A stretch of DNA of 64,000 nucleotides from contig JAFEDR010000001.1 of assembly GCA_018241525.1 (NCBI GenBank), positions 1-64,000 on the forward strand. Reading direction: 5' to 3'. This document shows, one piece after another, positions 26,417 through 40,216 of the stretch (position 1 is its first letter; each line of letters opens with the position of its first letter). A program made the position numbers and the translations under genes. The stretch comes from Pseudomonadota bacterium (GTDB lineage Bacteria; Pseudomonadota; Gammaproteobacteria; Steroidobacterales; Steroidobacteraceae). The notes under the pieces were generated by a model. That model was given only the letters and a program-made list of their open reading frames with translations, made no database searches and had not been told where the DNA came from.

Positions 26417-27873
26417 ATGACCAACGGAAGGTCGCGAAGCACACCCCGCCAGGACGATGCCCGCCTGCTCGCCGCGGCGGTCTGGGCCGCCGACGTCGGC
26501 GCCTACGAGTGGGACCTGCGCCGCGACCGGGTGCGGTGGCTCAACGACTGGTGCCGCCGCTACGGACTCGACCCCTGCGAGGGGGCGCACCATGGCCGGC
26601 GCTGGCGGGCCCGCGTCCATCCCGACGATCGCATCGCATCGCGGCACGAGTACGCCGAGCACCTCGCCGGCAACCGCGATCGCTACGAGTCGGAGTACCG
26701 GATCCGCACGCTGGACGGTTCCTGGCGCTGGATCCGCAATCGCGGCTACGTCGTCCGCGACCGTCGCGGCGAGCGGTTGGTCGGGCTGTGCGTTGACGTC
26801 GACGAGCGCAAGCGCACCGAGGCGGCGCTCGAGCACAGCCGCCGCAGCCTGGAAGCGCTCGCCGCTGCCGCGCCGATCTGGATGCTGCTGCTCGACCCGC
26901 TCGGCAACGTCGAGTTCCTGAACCGGCCGATGCGGCAGCGTGGCATCGAGCCCGAGGCTCTGCGCGGCCGGCCGGTCGCGACGGTCGCCGCCGATGGGGA
27001 CGAGGCGCGGCGGATCGAGTCGCTGCGCCAGCGCGTGCTGCGCAGCGGCGAGTCGCAGACCCTGACGCTGACCCTGGCCGACGGCCGGGCGATCGAGGTC
27101 TTCGCGACCCCGGTCCGCGAAGCCGGGGCCATCACCGGCATCGCGGCGGTGGCGCTCGACGTCTCCGAGCGCCGCGACCGCGAGCGCGAGCTGCTCGCCG
27201 CGGTGACGGCCGAGCAGCGACGCTTCGCGCGCGACCTGCACGACGGGCTTGGCCAGGAGCTGACCGGCATCTCGCTGCTCGCGCGCTCGCTGGCGCGACC
27301 GCTCGCCGCGGCGGCGCCGGCGCTGCTGCCAGGTCTCGAGGAGCTCGTCGCGGCGACCACGGCGGCGATCGCGACCAGCCGCGAGGTCGCGCGCGGCGTC
27401 TCGCCGGTCGCCCTCGGCGAGGGCGGGCTCAGCGGCGCGCTGCGCGAGCTCGCGGCGCGCAACCGGCGGCGCGGTGGTCCGGCCGTGCGCTGCCGCCTGA
27501 GCGACCGTGCCGGCCGGCCGTGCGACGCGCTGGTCGCGGACAACCTCTACCGCATCGCCCAGGAGGCGATCGGCAACGCGAACCGCCATGCGGGCGCGCG
27601 CGAGGTGCGCCTCGGCTTCGACCGCACGGCGCGGCGGCTCCGGCTGGTGGTCGAGGACGACGGCGTCGGCCTCGCGCCGGGCGACGAGGGGCGCGGCGGC
27701 CTCGGCCTGCGCATCATGCGGGCCCGCGCCGAGCTGATCGGCGCGCAGCTGGTGATCTCTGCGGCGCCGGGCCAGGGAACCCGCGTCGAGTGCCTGCGCC
27801 CCGAAGGCGGCGCGGCCGGGATCCGCCGCGCCGCCGCGGGAGCAGGCACCGGCTGGCGCGGCAGGCGCTCGGC

Positions 27874-27877
<4 letters not shown>
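26417..27877 (+). CDS. Soluble PAS-PAS sensor histidine kinase (NarX/HisKA_3 type)
   Basis: 486 aa with no transmembrane segment. PAS domain 1 (about 18-135, ending [16 protein letters not shown]), PAS domain 2 (about 145-255), a HisKA_3 dimerisation helix with H275 ([23 protein letters not shown]), and an ATPase domain ([44 protein letters not shown]). Such kinases normally partner NarL-type regulators, but none is adjacent. The stop overlaps the uvrA stop tail to tail. Confidence 0.9.
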
Positions 27878-30723
<2,846 letters not shown>

Positions 30724-30753
30724 CGTGGATCCGGGAAATTTGGGCCAATTCGA

Positions 30754-30759
30754 TAGAAT
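30754..30759 (+). promoter_or_regulatory. Candidate -10 for the MFS transporter gene
   Basis: TAGAAT (5 of 6 to consensus) lies 31 bases ahead of the GTG start in the 67-base divergent gap with uvrA. No good -35 is seen at the right spacing, so this is tentative. Confidence 0.3.
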
Positions 30760-30790
30760 ACTAGGCGCAACCCCTTTCAGGTATGACCCC

Positions 30791-31993
30791 GTGGACCCCG
30801 ACCCGAGCGGCGCCGAGCCGATCCCGGACGCCGACGCGCGCCCGCGCCTCGAACCGCGGGAGCGGCGCGCCCTGTGGGCGCTCTCGGCCATCTACGCGGC
30901 GCGGATGCTCGGGCTCTTCCTGCTGCTGCCGGTACTCAGCCTGCATACGCAGCGGCTTGCGGGCTCGACGCCGCTGCTCGCGGGGCTCGCCTTCGGCGCC
31001 TACGCGCTGACGCAGACCGTGCTGCAGATGCCGTTCGGGGCCTGGTCGGACCGATTCGGCCGCCGGCCCGTCATCCTGGCGGGCCTTGTCCTGTACGCCG
31101 CGGGCTCGATCGTCGGGGCGCTCGCGACCGACATCGGGATGCTGATCGTCGCGGGCCTCGTTCAGGGCGCCGGGGCGATCTCGGGTCCGGTGACGGCGCT
31201 GCTGGCGGACCTGACGCGACCGGCGGTGCGCACGCGGGCGATGGCGATCATCGGCGCCAGCATCGGCGGCTCGTTCGTGGTCTCGCTGCTGGCCGCGCCG
31301 CTGCTCGAGCCGCGGATCGGCGTCCGCGGGATCTTCTGGATCCTGGCGCTGCTCGCGGCGCTGTGCATGCTGCTGCTGGTGCTGGTGGTGCCCGCCGCGC
31401 CGGCGCGGCCGGCGAGCGCGCCGGCGACGCTGCGGTCCGCGTTCGTGCCCGCGCTCGTGCCGTACTACCTCGGGATCCTGGCGCTCAACTTCGTGCTGCG
31501 GGCGACCTTTTTCGGACTGCCGCTCGCGCTCGGCGGGGCGCTCGCGATCCCGGTGGGGGAGCAGTGGAAGACGTACCTGCTCGTCTTCGCGCTGTCGGTG
31601 CCGCCGACGGTGCCGCTGATCCTGCTGACCGAGCGCTCGGCGCGCCCGGTCGACGTGATGCGCTTCGGGATTGCGCTGCTGATGATCGCGCTCGGCTGGC
31701 TGGCGTTCGCCTATTCGAGCTACGCGCTGCTGTGCGTGGCGCTCACCGGCTTCTTCGCGGCGTTCAACTACCTCGAGGCGAGGCTGCCGGCCGGGCTCTC
31801 GCTGGCGGCGCCGGCCGAAATCCGTGGCACGGCGCTCGGCCTGTTCGCCACGGCGCAGTATCTCGGCGCCGCCGCCGGCGGCATCGTCGCCGGTCCGCTC
31901 TACGGCTCCTCGATGGGCCTCGTGGGCGTCTTCGGGATGGGCTCGCTGGTGGCCCTGGCCTGGCTGCTGGCGGTCCGGCCGGCCCGCCGCTGA
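30791..31993 (+). CDS. Major facilitator superfamily transporter
   Basis: 400 aa if GTG 30791 is the start; the frame is open further upstream but runs into uvrA. Twelve hydrophobic segments are expected. The first ([19 protein letters not shown]) begins near residue 30, and MFS motif A ([13 protein letters not shown]) follows helix 2. It is an inner-membrane secondary transporter, likely an exporter by its similarity of layout to the MFS gene between uvrA and ssb in other gammaproteobacteria. Substrate unknown. Confidence 0.87.
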   Translation: MDPDPSGAEPIPDADARPRLEPRERRALWALSAIYAARMLGLFLLLPVLSLHTQRLAGSTPLLAGLAFGAYALTQTVLQMPFGAWSDRFGRRPVILAGLVLYAAGSIVGALATDIGMLIVAGLVQGAGAISGPVTALLADLTRPAVRTRAMAIIGASIGGSFVVSLLAAPLLEPRIGVRGIFWILALLAALCMLLLVLVVPAAPARPASAPATLRSAFVPALVPYYLGILALNFVLRATFFGLPLALGGALAIPVGEQWKTYLLVFALSVPPTVPLILLTERSARPVDVMRFGIALLMIALGWLAFAYSSYALLCVALTGFFAAFNYLEARLPAGLSLAAPAEIRGTALGLFATAQYLGAAAGGIVAGPLYGSSMGLVGVFGMGSLVALAWLLAVRPARR

Positions 31994-32124
31994 GGCAGGG
32001 ACGGATTTCGGGGCGGACGCACGCGATTCCCGAGGTGCGCCGCGCCCGCGGCAGCGTAAACTCCCCGGTCCTGGATCGAGCGGGGCCCGGGAGGCCCGGA
32101 TCCACCAGCACAGGAGTCGAGGAC

Positions 32125-32598
32125 ATGGCGCGCGGCATCAACAAGGTGATTCTGGTGGGGAATCTCGGGCAGGACCCCGAGACGCGGGCGATGCCGAGCG
32201 GCAAGGCCGTCACCAACATCCGGCTCGCCACCACCGACAGCTGGCGCGACAAGCAAAGCGGCGAGCAGAAGGAGCAGACGGAGTGGCACAACGTCGTCTT
32301 CTTCGACCGGCTGGCCGAGATCGCCGCCGAGTACCTGCGCAAGGGCTCGCAGATCTACGTCGAGGGCCGCATCCGCACGCGCAAGTGGCAGGACAAGAGC
32401 GGCAATGACCGCTACACCACCGAGATCATCGCCCAGGAGATGCAGATGCTCGGCGGCCGCGGCGGGGCGGGAGGCGGTGGCGGCGCCGGCGGCGGGGGTG
32501 GCTCGCGCCGGGAACCGGCGCCGGCCGATGACTACGCCCAGGCGCCGGCGACCTCCGGCGGCAAGGACGAGGCGTTCGACGACGACATCCCGTTCTAG
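32125..32598 (+). CDS. ssb: Single-stranded DNA-binding protein
   Basis: 157 aa from ATG 32125 ([19 protein letters not shown]), with GGAG upstream. The OB fold covers about 1-110. Then comes a Gly-rich linker with long glycine runs and the acidic tip DDDIPF that recruits partner proteins. It is essential for replication and repair. A short hairpin terminator follows. Confidence 0.98.
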   Translation: MARGINKVILVGNLGQDPETRAMPSGKAVTNIRLATTDSWRDKQSGEQKEQTEWHNVVFFDRLAEIAAEYLRKGSQIYVEGRIRTRKWQDKSGNDRYTTEIIAQEMQMLGGRGGAGGGGGAGGGGGSRREPAPADDYAQAPATSGGKDEAFDDDIPF

Positions 32599-32646
32599 GC
32601 GCGCCGGGCAGGCTACCCGCAACTCTCTGAGTTGAAAGGATAATTC

Positions 32647-32672
32647 GGCGCCGCCTCGCCGGCGGCGCCTTT
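32647..32672 (+). terminator. Short terminator after ssb
   Basis: A perfect 9-bp stem GGCGCCGCC/GGCGGCGCC with a TCGCC loop, followed by only three T. It is probably a weak intrinsic terminator between ssb and miaB. Confidence 0.6.
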
Positions 32673-32723
32673 CCGCGCCCGTCCGGACGCGGTACCCTTC
32701 GCGTTCCTCGCGCGCCCCGTCCC

Positions 32724-34085
32724 ATGCCCGGCCACCTCTATCTCAAGACCTTCGGCTGCCAGATGAACGAGTACGACTCCACGCGCCTCGTGGACGTACT
32801 GCGGGCGGCCGAGGGCCTCGAGCCGACCGACGACCCGGCGCTCGCCGACGTCGTGCTGCTCAACACCTGCTCGATCCGCGAGAAGGCCGAGGACAAGGTC
32901 TACTCGCACCTCGGCGTGTACGCGGAACTCAAGCGCCAGCGACCCGGCGTGCTGATCGGGGTCGGCGGCTGCGTGGCGAGCCAGGAGGGCGAGGGCATCC
33001 TCGAGCGCGCCCCGTACGTCGACGTGGTGTTCGGCCCGCAGACCCTGCACCGGCTGCCGGCGCTGCTCGCCGAGGTGCGGCGCACCGGCCGCCCGCAGGT
33101 CGACGTCAGCTTCCCGGAGAACGAGAAGTTCGATGAGCTGCCGCGGACGCAGGCCTCGGCCGCGACCGCCTTCGTCTCCATCATGGAAGGCTGCAGCAAG
33201 TACTGCAGCTTCTGCGTCGTCCCGTACACGCGTGGCGAGGAGATCAGCCGCCCGGTGGCCGCGGTGCTCGACGAGGTCGCCGTGCTCGCCGGCCAGGGCG
33301 TGCGCGAAGTGACGCTGCTCGGCCAGAACGTGAACGCCTACGCCGGCGAGCATCGGGGGGCGGTCGACGCCGACTTCGCGCTGCTGCTCGAGCACGTCGC
33401 GGCGATCGACGGCATCGAGCGGATCCGCTTCACGACCTCGCACCCGATCGAGTTCACCGACCGGCTGATCGCCGCCTTTGGCCGGCTGCCGAAGCTCGTC
33501 AACCACCTGCACCTGCCGGTGCAGTCGGGATCGGACCGCGTGCTCGCGGCGATGAAGCGCGGCTACACGGTGCTCGAGTACAAGCAGAAGATCCGCCGCC
33601 TGCGCGCGGTGCGTCCGGACATCGCGGTGTCCTCGGACTTCATCGTCGGCTTCCCCGGCGAGACCGACCGCGACTTCGAGGCCACCCTCGACCTGATCGC
33701 CGATGTCGGCTTCGACCAGTCGTTCAGCTTCATCTACAGCCGCCGTCCCGGCACGCCGGCGGCGAGCCTGCACGACGATGTGCCGGAGGCGGTCAAGCAG
33801 CAGCGCCTCGAGCGACTGCAGCAGCGCCTGAACGGCCTCGCGCGTGCGCGGAGCCAGCGCCTGGTCGGTCGCACCGAGCGCGTGCTCGTCGAGCGGCACG
33901 CGCGCCGCGACGCGCGCCAGCTCGCCGGGCGCACCGAATGCAACCGCTGGGTGAACTTCGAGGGGCCGACGGAGCTCGTCGGCCACTTCGCCGAGGTCAC
34001 GATCACCGAGGCCATGCCGAACTCGCTCCGCGGCCGGCTCGCCGGCAGCCAGCCCGCCGCGCCGCCCGCCGGCCGCGCCGCTTGA
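32724..34085 (+). CDS. miaB: tRNA-2-methylthio-N6-dimethylallyladenosine synthase MiaB
   Basis: 453 aa. This radical-SAM enzyme adds the methylthio group to A37 of tRNAs reading UNN codons. The N-terminal cluster cysteines are C12, C49 and C83; the radical-SAM triad is C157, C161 and C164 (CSKYCSFC). A TRAM domain is at the end ([11 protein letters not shown] to [10 protein letters not shown]). No Shine-Dalgarno is obvious at the ATG. It heads the miaB-phoH-ybeY-corC-lnt operon. Confidence 0.97.
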   Translation: MPGHLYLKTFGCQMNEYDSTRLVDVLRAAEGLEPTDDPALADVVLLNTCSIREKAEDKVYSHLGVYAELKRQRPGVLIGVGGCVASQEGEGILERAPYVDVVFGPQTLHRLPALLAEVRRTGRPQVDVSFPENEKFDELPRTQASAATAFVSIMEGCSKYCSFCVVPYTRGEEISRPVAAVLDEVAVLAGQGVREVTLLGQNVNAYAGEHRGAVDADFALLLEHVAAIDGIERIRFTTSHPIEFTDRLIAAFGRLPKLVNHLHLPVQSGSDRVLAAMKRGYTVLEYKQKIRRLRAVRPDIAVSSDFIVGFPGETDRDFEATLDLIADVGFDQSFSFIYSRRPGTPAASLHDDVPEAVKQQRLERLQQRLNGLARARSQRLVGRTERVLVERHARRDARQLAGRTECNRWVNFEGPTELVGHFAEVTITEAMPNSLRGRLAGSQPAAPPAGRAA

Positions 34086-35047
34086 ACGCCTCGGCCACCG
34101 TCCGCGAGCTCCTGCTCGACCCGGTGGACAACGAGCGCCTGGCGGCGCTCTGCGGTCCGCTCGACGAGCACCTGCGCCAGGTCGAGTCGCGGCTCGGCGT
34201 CAGCGTTCACCGTCGCGGCAACCGCTTCCGCATCACGGGCGAGCGCGCCGCCGAGGCCGCGGGCGTGCTCGAGCGGCTCTACGCCGGCGCCGCCCGCGGC
34301 GTCCAGCCGCACGACGTGCACCTCGCCATCCAGGAGACCGGCATGCCGGCGGCGCCGGCCGCCGCGCCGGACGCCGCCGGCGACGAACTCCGCGTGCAGA
34401 CGCATCGCGGCCAGATCCGCGGTCGCGGTGCCAACCAGCTGCAATACCTCGCCCAGATCCGCGGCGCCGACCTGACCTTCGGGGTCGGCCCGGCCGGCAC
34501 CGGCAAGACCTACCTCGCGGTCGCCTGCGCGGTCGAGGCACTGCAGGCGGACCGCGTGCGGCGCATCGTGCTGGTGCGACCGGCGGTCGAGGCCGGCGAG
34601 CGGCTAGGCTTCCTGCCGGGCGACCTGACGCAGAAGGTCGACCCGTACCTGCGGCCGATGTACGACGCGCTGTACGAGATGCTCGGCTTCGACCGGGTGA
34701 TGCGGCTGATCGAGCGCAACGTGATCGAGATCGCGCCGCTGGCGTTCATGCGCGGCCGCACGCTCAACGACGCCTTCATCATCCTCGACGAGGCGCAGAA
34801 CACCACGATCGAGCAGATGAAGATGTTCCTGACGCGCATCGGCTTCGGCTCGCGCGCCGTCGTCACGGGCGACGTCACCCAGACCGACCTGCCGAACCAC
34901 CGCGTCTCCGGCCTGCGCCACGTGATCTCGGTGCTCGACGGTGTCAGCGGTGTGGCCTTCACGCACTTCGACTCGCGCGACGTGGTGCGCCACCCGCTGG
35001 TGCAGCGGATCGTGCAGGCGTACGAGCGCGCCGGGGACGGCGCGTGA
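34082..35047 (+). CDS. ybeZ: PhoH-like ATPase (YbeZ)
   Basis: 321 aa if the TTG at 34082 is used. That codon overlaps the miaB stop as TTGA, mimicking the ATGA couplings elsewhere, and no better start precedes the conserved N-terminus ([17 protein letters not shown]). Walker A is [11 protein letters not shown] near residue 137 and Walker B is [10 protein letters not shown]. YbeZ works with the neighbouring YbeY in RNA and ribosome metabolism. An in-frame GTG at 34124 is an alternative. Confidence 0.93.
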   Translation: MNASATVRELLLDPVDNERLAALCGPLDEHLRQVESRLGVSVHRRGNRFRITGERAAEAAGVLERLYAGAARGVQPHDVHLAIQETGMPAAPAAAPDAAGDELRVQTHRGQIRGRGANQLQYLAQIRGADLTFGVGPAGTGKTYLAVACAVEALQADRVRRIVLVRPAVEAGERLGFLPGDLTQKVDPYLRPMYDALYEMLGFDRVMRLIERNVIEIAPLAFMRGRTLNDAFIILDEAQNTTIEQMKMFLTRIGFGSRAVVTGDVTQTDLPNHRVSGLRHVISVLDGVSGVAFTHFDSRDVVRHPLVQRIVQAYERAGDGA

Positions 35048-35517
35048 CGCTCGAGGTCGACGTCGCCTTTGGCACGCGCCGCCCCTGGTCGCCCTCGGCA
35101 CGGCGCCTCGCGGGCTGGGCGCGCGCGGCCGGCGGCCGCGCCGCCGGCCGCGCGGTGCTTGCGATCCGGGTCGTGACCGCGCACGAGAGCCGCCGGCTCA
35201 ACCGCACCTACCGCGGCAAGGACCGCCCGACGAACGTGCTCAGCTTCCCGGCCGAGCCGGTTGCGCGCGCCGCGCGCGGCGCCGCCCGCCCGCTCGGCGA
35301 CCTCGCGATCTGCGCGGCCGTGGTCGCGCGCGAGGCGCGCCGCCAGCACAAGACCCTCGAGGCGCACTGGGCGCACATGGTCGTGCATGGGGTGCTGCAC
35401 CTGCTCGGCCACGATCACGTGCGCAGCCGCGATGCCGAGCGGATGGAGCGCCGCGAGGTGCGGCTGCTGGCGCGGCTCGGTTTCGCGGATCCGTACGAGG
35501 TGGCCACGGATGGCTGA
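35044..35517 (+). CDS. ybeY: Endoribonuclease YbeY
   Basis: 157 aa from GTG 35044, overlapping the phoH stop (GTGA). The metal site H115-x3-H119-x5-H125 is seen in [11 protein letters not shown]. The substrate-binding block [14 protein letters not shown] is intact. It is needed for 16S rRNA 3' maturation and ribosome quality control. Confidence 0.96.
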   Translation: MTLEVDVAFGTRRPWSPSARRLAGWARAAGGRAAGRAVLAIRVVTAHESRRLNRTYRGKDRPTNVLSFPAEPVARAARGAARPLGDLAICAAVVAREARRQHKTLEAHWAHMVVHGVLHLLGHDHVRSRDAERMERREVRLLARLGFADPYEVATDG

Positions 35518-36376
35518 GGAATCGCGCCAGCCGCTGAAGCGCGGCTGGCTGAAGCGCCTGCAGCAGCAGATGTCGGGCGAGCCGCAGGACCGCGACGCGT
35601 TGCTCGAGGACCTGCGCGAGGCGAACGAGCGCGGCCTGCTCGATGCCGATGCGCTCGAGATGGTCGAGGGCGTGATCGCGGTCGGCGACCTGCAGGTCCG
35701 GGACATCATGGTGCCGCGCTCGCAGATGACGGTCGTGGCGCGCGACGACGGCGTCGAGAAGTTGCTGCCGGTGGTCGTCGAGTCCGGCCACTCGCGCTTC
35801 CCGGTGCTCGGCGAGGATCGCGACCAGGTGCTTGGCATCCTGCTCGCCAAGGACCTGCTGCGCTACTACGCGGAGAACGACGCCGCCGACTTCGACATCC
35901 GCGAGTGCATCCGGCCGGCGGTGTTCGTGCCGGAGAGCAAGCGGCTGAACGTGCTGCTGCGCGAGTTCCGCAAGAACCGCCACCACATGGCGATCGTCGT
36001 GGACGAGTACGGCGGCGTGGCCGGCCTCGTGACCATCGAGGACGTGATCGAGCAGATCGTCGGCGACATCGCCGACGAGTACGACGTCGAGGAGGACCAG
36101 CCGATCCGCCGCGACGGTGAGCGCCAGTTCACGGTGCGCGCACTGACGCGGATCGCGGAGTTCAACGACTACTTCGGCGCCGCACTCAGCGACGAGGAGT
36201 TCGACACGATCGGCGGACTGGTCGCGCATGCCTTCGGCCGGGTGCCGCGCCGCGGCGACGCGGTGCGCGTCGAGGAGTTCGAGTTCCGGGTGCTGCGGGC
36301 CGATCGCCGCCGCATCGACCTGCTGAAGGTGCTGGCGCCGCGCGACGTCGAGCCGGCCGGCGACGACGGCGAGTGA
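35510..36376 (+). CDS. corC: CorC/YbeX CBS-domain protein
   Basis: 288 aa from ATG 35510 ([17 protein letters not shown]), overlapping the ybeY stop by eight bases. It has two CBS domains ([14 protein letters not shown] near residue 62; then [30 protein letters not shown]) and a C-terminal CorC/HlyC domain. It is linked to Mg/Co efflux in Salmonella and to ribosome metabolism through its conserved place beside ybeY. There are no membrane segments. Confidence 0.95.
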   Translation: MAEESRQPLKRGWLKRLQQQMSGEPQDRDALLEDLREANERGLLDADALEMVEGVIAVGDLQVRDIMVPRSQMTVVARDDGVEKLLPVVVESGHSRFPVLGEDRDQVLGILLAKDLLRYYAENDAADFDIRECIRPAVFVPESKRLNVLLREFRKNRHHMAIVVDEYGGVAGLVTIEDVIEQIVGDIADEYDVEEDQPIRRDGERQFTVRALTRIAEFNDYFGAALSDEEFDTIGGLVAHAFGRVPRRGDAVRVEEFEFRVLRADRRRIDLLKVLAPRDVEPAGDDGE

Positions 36377-37911
36377 GCCCGCGGCGCAGTCTCGCCGCCG
36401 GCGCGGCGCTCGCCGCGCGCCAGGCCCCCTGGTCGGCCTTCGCGCTCGGGCTGCTGCAGTCGCTCGCCTTTGCGCCGTTCGGGCTGTGGCCGCTGGGCCC
36501 CGGCTGCGTCGCGCTGCTGTGGCTGCTGTGGCGCGACGCGCCGCCCAGGCGCGCCGCGGCGATCGGCTTCGGCTTCTACGCCGGGCTGTTTCTCGCCGGC
36601 ACCTACTGGCTGTACACGAGCATCCACGTGTTCGGCAAGGCGCCGCTCGCGCTCGCGATCCTGCTCATGCTCGGCCTCGTGGCGATCATGGGCGGCTATG
36701 CGGCGCTGCTCGGCGCGCTCACGGCGCGCCTCGCACCAACGCGCGGCGCGTGGCGGCTGCTGGTGGTGCTGCCCGGCAGCTGGGTGCTGCTGGAGTGGTT
36801 CCGCGGCTGGTTCCTGTCCGGCTTCCCGTGGCTCGCGATCGGCTACAGCCAGCTCGAGACGCCGCTCGCCGGCTATGCGCCGCTGCTCGGCGTCTACGGC
36901 GTCAGCCTCGCCGCCGCGCTGACCGCCGGGGCGCTGTTGCTGATGCTGGAGTCGGGAGCGCGGCGTCGCTTCGCGCTCGGCGCGCTCGTGGCGCTGCTCT
37001 GGGCGGGTGGCGCCGCGCTCGGCCGGGTCGACTGGACGCAGCCGGCCGGCCCCGCCGTCAGCGTCGCGCTCGTGCAGGGCGCGATCCCGCAGGACCAGAA
37101 GTGGCTCGAGGAGAACCGCGCGCACACGGTCGAGGTGTATCGCGGCCTGACCGAGCAGGCGCTCGGCGCGCGGATCATCGTCTGGCCCGAGGCGGCGCTG
37201 CCGATGCTGTACCACGAGGCCGTGCCGATCCTCGCGGACATCTACCGCGAGGCGCGGGCACGCGGCTCGGACCTGGTGCTCGGCCTCGTCCGCTACGACT
37301 TCCAGAACGGCCAGTATCGCAACGGCCTGGTCGCGCTCGGCGACGACGAGCAGTGGTACTACAAGCGGCGGCTGGTGCCGTTCGGCGAGTTCTTCCCGGT
37401 GCCGGCCTTCGTGCGCGCCTGGATGCGCCTCAAGAGCCTCGCCTACGTCGACTTCCTGGCCGGCGACGCCGACCAGGGCCCGCTCGAGGCCGCCGGCCAG
37501 AAGCTCGGCGCGACGATCTGCTACGAGGACGCCTACGCCACCGAGCAGCGCGCGGTGCTCGACCGCGCGACGCTGCTCGTCAACGTCAGCAACGACGCCT
37601 GGTTCGGCGACTCGACCGCGCCGCACCAGCACCTGCAGATCACCCGGATGCGGGCGCTCGAGGCCGGGCGCTGGATGATCCGCGGCACCAACAACGGCAT
37701 CTCGGCGCTGATCGGCCCGCACGGCGAACTGGTGGCGCGCTCGCACCAGTTCGTGGCCGAAGTGCTGCGCGGCGAGGTGATCCCGATGCGCGGCCTCACG
37801 CCCTACGCCCGCGTCGGCAACCTGCCGGTGCTCGCGTTCTGTTTCGCCGCGGTCGGAGGCGCGCTGCTCGCGGGCGGCCTGCGACGCCGGGCGAGGGCCC
37901 GCCGCCGCTGA
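36373..37911 (+). CDS. lnt: Apolipoprotein N-acyltransferase
   Basis: 512 aa from GTG 36373, overlapping the corC stop (GTGA). Six to seven hydrophobic segments lead into a nitrilase-type domain with the catalytic triad E273 (VWPEAALP), K331 (YYKRRLVPFGE) and C383 (ICYEDAY). It adds the third acyl chain to lipoproteins in the inner membrane. It is the last gene of the miaB operon. Confidence 0.97.
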   Translation: MSPRRSLAAGAALAARQAPWSAFALGLLQSLAFAPFGLWPLGPGCVALLWLLWRDAPPRRAAAIGFGFYAGLFLAGTYWLYTSIHVFGKAPLALAILLMLGLVAIMGGYAALLGALTARLAPTRGAWRLLVVLPGSWVLLEWFRGWFLSGFPWLAIGYSQLETPLAGYAPLLGVYGVSLAAALTAGALLLMLESGARRRFALGALVALLWAGGAALGRVDWTQPAGPAVSVALVQGAIPQDQKWLEENRAHTVEVYRGLTEQALGARIIVWPEAALPMLYHEAVPILADIYREARARGSDLVLGLVRYDFQNGQYRNGLVALGDDEQWYYKRRLVPFGEFFPVPAFVRAWMRLKSLAYVDFLAGDADQGPLEAAGQKLGATICYEDAYATEQRAVLDRATLLVNVSNDAWFGDSTAPHQHLQITRMRALEAGRWMIRGTNNGISALIGPHGELVARSHQFVAEVLRGEVIPMRGLTPYARVGNLPVLAFCFAAVGGALLAGGLRRRARARRR

Positions 37912-37970
37912 GCCCGCGGCGGTCCGACGGGACGATGCGCGGGGGTATGATTCCCCCAACGGAGGATGCC

Positions 37971-39011
37971 ATGTCAGCCAGCAACCCGATGGGTACCGAC
38001 GGCTTCGAGTTCGTCGAGTACACGGCGCCCGATCCCGAGCTCCTACGGCGGCTCTTTGGCCGGATGGGCTTTCCGGCCGTGGCGCGCCACCGCTCGAAGG
38101 ACGTGACCCTGCACCGCCAGGGCGACATCAATTTCATCATCAACGCGGAACCGACCGGCTTCGGCCAGCAGTTCGCGCGCGCCCACGGGCCGTCGGCCTG
38201 CGCGATGGCATTCCGGGTCCACGACGCGGCGTTCGCCTACCGGCGCGCGCTCGAGCTCGGCGCCAAGCCCGGTCCCGTGACCGCGGGCCCGATGGAGCTC
38301 AACATCCCCTCGATCGAGGGCATCGGCGGCAGCCTGATCTACCTCGTCGACCGCTACGGCGACCGGACCATCTACGACGTCGACTTCGTGCCGCTCGAGG
38401 ACGGCGACGCCGGGCCCGCGACCGGGCTGCAGGTGATCGACCACCTGACCCACAACGTGCGCCGCGGCAACATGAACGTCTGGGCCGGCTTCTACGAGAA
38501 GCTGTTCAACTTCCGCGAGATCCGCTACTTCGACATCGAGGGCAAGAAGACCGGCCTGTTCTCGCGGGCGATGACCTCGCCGTGCGGCAAGATCCGCATC
38601 CCGATCAACGAGAGCCAGGACGACAAGAGCCAGATCGAGGAATACCTGTCGGAGTACCGCGGCGAGGGCATCCAGCACATCGCGCTGCTGGCCAGCGGTA
38701 TCCACCGAACGGTCGACGTGCTGCGCGCGCGCGGCGTCGAGTTCCAGGACACGCCCGACACCTATTACGAGGGCGTCGATGCGCGCGTCACCGGCCACCA
38801 GGAGAACCTCGCCGAACTGCAGCGGCGGCGCATCCTGATCGACGGCAGCCGCGACAGCGGCATCCTGCTGCAGATCTTCACGAAGAACGTGATTGGCCCG
38901 ATCTTCTTCGAGATCATCGAGCGAAAGGGCAACGAGGGCTTCGGCGAAGGCAACTTCCGGGCGCTCTTTGAATCGATCGAGCTCGACCAGGAACGGCGCG
39001 GGGTGATCTGA
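37971..39011 (+). CDS. hppD: 4-Hydroxyphenylpyruvate dioxygenase
   Basis: 346 aa from ATG 37971, with GGAGGA seven bases upstream. It converts 4-hydroxyphenylpyruvate to homogentisate in tyrosine breakdown. The Fe(II) ligands H158 (VIDHLTHNV), H236 (GIQHIALL) and E314 (FFEIIERKG) are present, with the C-terminal GFGEGNFRALFESIE. The paired aminotransferase gene follows two bases later. Homogentisate dioxygenase is not in the window. Confidence 0.96.
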   Translation: MSASNPMGTDGFEFVEYTAPDPELLRRLFGRMGFPAVARHRSKDVTLHRQGDINFIINAEPTGFGQQFARAHGPSACAMAFRVHDAAFAYRRALELGAKPGPVTAGPMELNIPSIEGIGGSLIYLVDRYGDRTIYDVDFVPLEDGDAGPATGLQVIDHLTHNVRRGNMNVWAGFYEKLFNFREIRYFDIEGKKTGLFSRAMTSPCGKIRIPINESQDDKSQIEEYLSEYRGEGIQHIALLASGIHRTVDVLRARGVEFQDTPDTYYEGVDARVTGHQENLAELQRRRILIDGSRDSGILLQIFTKNVIGPIFFEIIERKGNEGFGEGNFRALFESIELDQERRGVI

Positions 39012-39012
39012 G

Positions 39013-40206
39013 GTGTTCGAGACGCTGAAGGCCGAGCCGCCCGAGGGCCTGATCGCGACGATGGCGGCCTTCGCCGCCGATACCCATCCCGAGAAGCTCG
39101 ACCTCGGCGTCGGCGTCTACCGCGACGCCTCCGGCCAGACGCCGGTGATGGCCGCGGTACGTGCCGCGGAAGCGGCGATGCTCGCGCGCCAGTCGACCAA
39201 GGCGTACGTCGGCGCCGGCGGCAACCGGCCGTTCGCGGCGTTCATGGAGGAGCTGGTGCTCGGTGCCGGCCATCCGGCGCGGGCGGCCGGGCGCGTGCAG
39301 GTGCTGCAGACGCCGGGCGGCTGCGGCGCGCTGCGGCTCGCGGCGGATCTCGTGGTGCGCGCCGCACGCGGCACGCGCGCCCTGGTCAGCGACCCGACCT
39401 GGCCGAACCACGTGCCGCTGATCGGTGGCGCCGGACTCGCGGTGGACAGCTATCCGTACTACGACGCGGCGAGCGGCACGATCGCCTTCGAGGCGATGCT
39501 GACGACGCTCGACCGGCTGCCGGCGGGCTCGCTGGTCGTGCTGCACGGTTCCTGCCACAACCCGACCGGTGCGGACCTGTCGCGCGAGCAGTGGCGCGAG
39601 CTCGCGGCGCTGCTTGGCCGGCGCGGGCTCGTGCCGCTCGTCGACCTAGCCTACCAGGGGCTCGGCGAGGGTCCCGACGCCGACGCGTGGGCGGTCCGGC
39701 TGCTCGCCGAGTCGCTGCCGGAGCTGCTGATCGGCGCCTCGTGCTCGAAGAGCTTCGGCCTCTACCGCGAGCGCGTCGGCGCGATCATCGTCGTGGCCGC
39801 GAACGCCGCGGCGGCGCAGGTGTGCATGGGGCAGCTGCAGATGCTGGCACGGCGGATGTACTCGTTCCCGCCGGACCACGGGGCGGCGATCGTCGCAACG
39901 GTGGCCGGCGACCCGGCGCTGCGCGCGCAGTGGACGGCGGAGCTCGAGGCCATGCGCGCCCGCATCGCCGCGCAGCGCGAGCGGCTCGCGGCGGCGCTGC
40001 GCCGCGAGTTCGGCAGCGGTCGGTTCGACTTCATCGCCGGCCAGCGCGGCATGTTCTCGCTGCTCGGCCTCGAGGCGGCGGCGGTCGCGCGGCTGCGGGC
40101 CGAGCACCACGTCTACATCGCGGCCGACAGCCGCGTGAACATCGCCGGGCTGCCCGAACCGCAGGTCGAGCGGCTGGCGCGCGCGCTCCGCGCAGTCGCG
40201 GGCTGA
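39013..40206 (+). CDS. Aromatic amino acid aminotransferase (class I, TyrB/AspC-like)
   Basis: 397 aa from GTG 39013, one base after the hppD stop. It is a PLP enzyme: the N-terminal LDLGVGVYRDASGQTPVM is typical of the aspartate/tyrosine subgroup, HGSCHNPTGADL is the Asn/Pro block, and the PLP lysine lies in GASCSKSFGLYRERVG. With HppD it forms the first two steps of tyrosine catabolism (tyrosine to hydroxyphenylpyruvate to homogentisate). Confidence 0.93.
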   Translation: MFETLKAEPPEGLIATMAAFAADTHPEKLDLGVGVYRDASGQTPVMAAVRAAEAAMLARQSTKAYVGAGGNRPFAAFMEELVLGAGHPARAAGRVQVLQTPGGCGALRLAADLVVRAARGTRALVSDPTWPNHVPLIGGAGLAVDSYPYYDAASGTIAFEAMLTTLDRLPAGSLVVLHGSCHNPTGADLSREQWRELAALLGRRGLVPLVDLAYQGLGEGPDADAWAVRLLAESLPELLIGASCSKSFGLYRERVGAIIVVAANAAAAQVCMGQLQMLARRMYSFPPDHGAAIVATVAGDPALRAQWTAELEAMRARIAAQRERLAAALRREFGSGRFDFIAGQRGMFSLLGLEAAAVARLRAEHHVYIAADSRVNIAGLPEPQVERLARALRAVAG

Positions 40207-40216
40207 CGGCGCGGTC

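Noticed and set aside
30740..30759. TTGGGC with TAGAAT as a full promoter for the MFS gene
   Set aside because: The spacer is only eight bases; only the -10 was kept, at low confidence.
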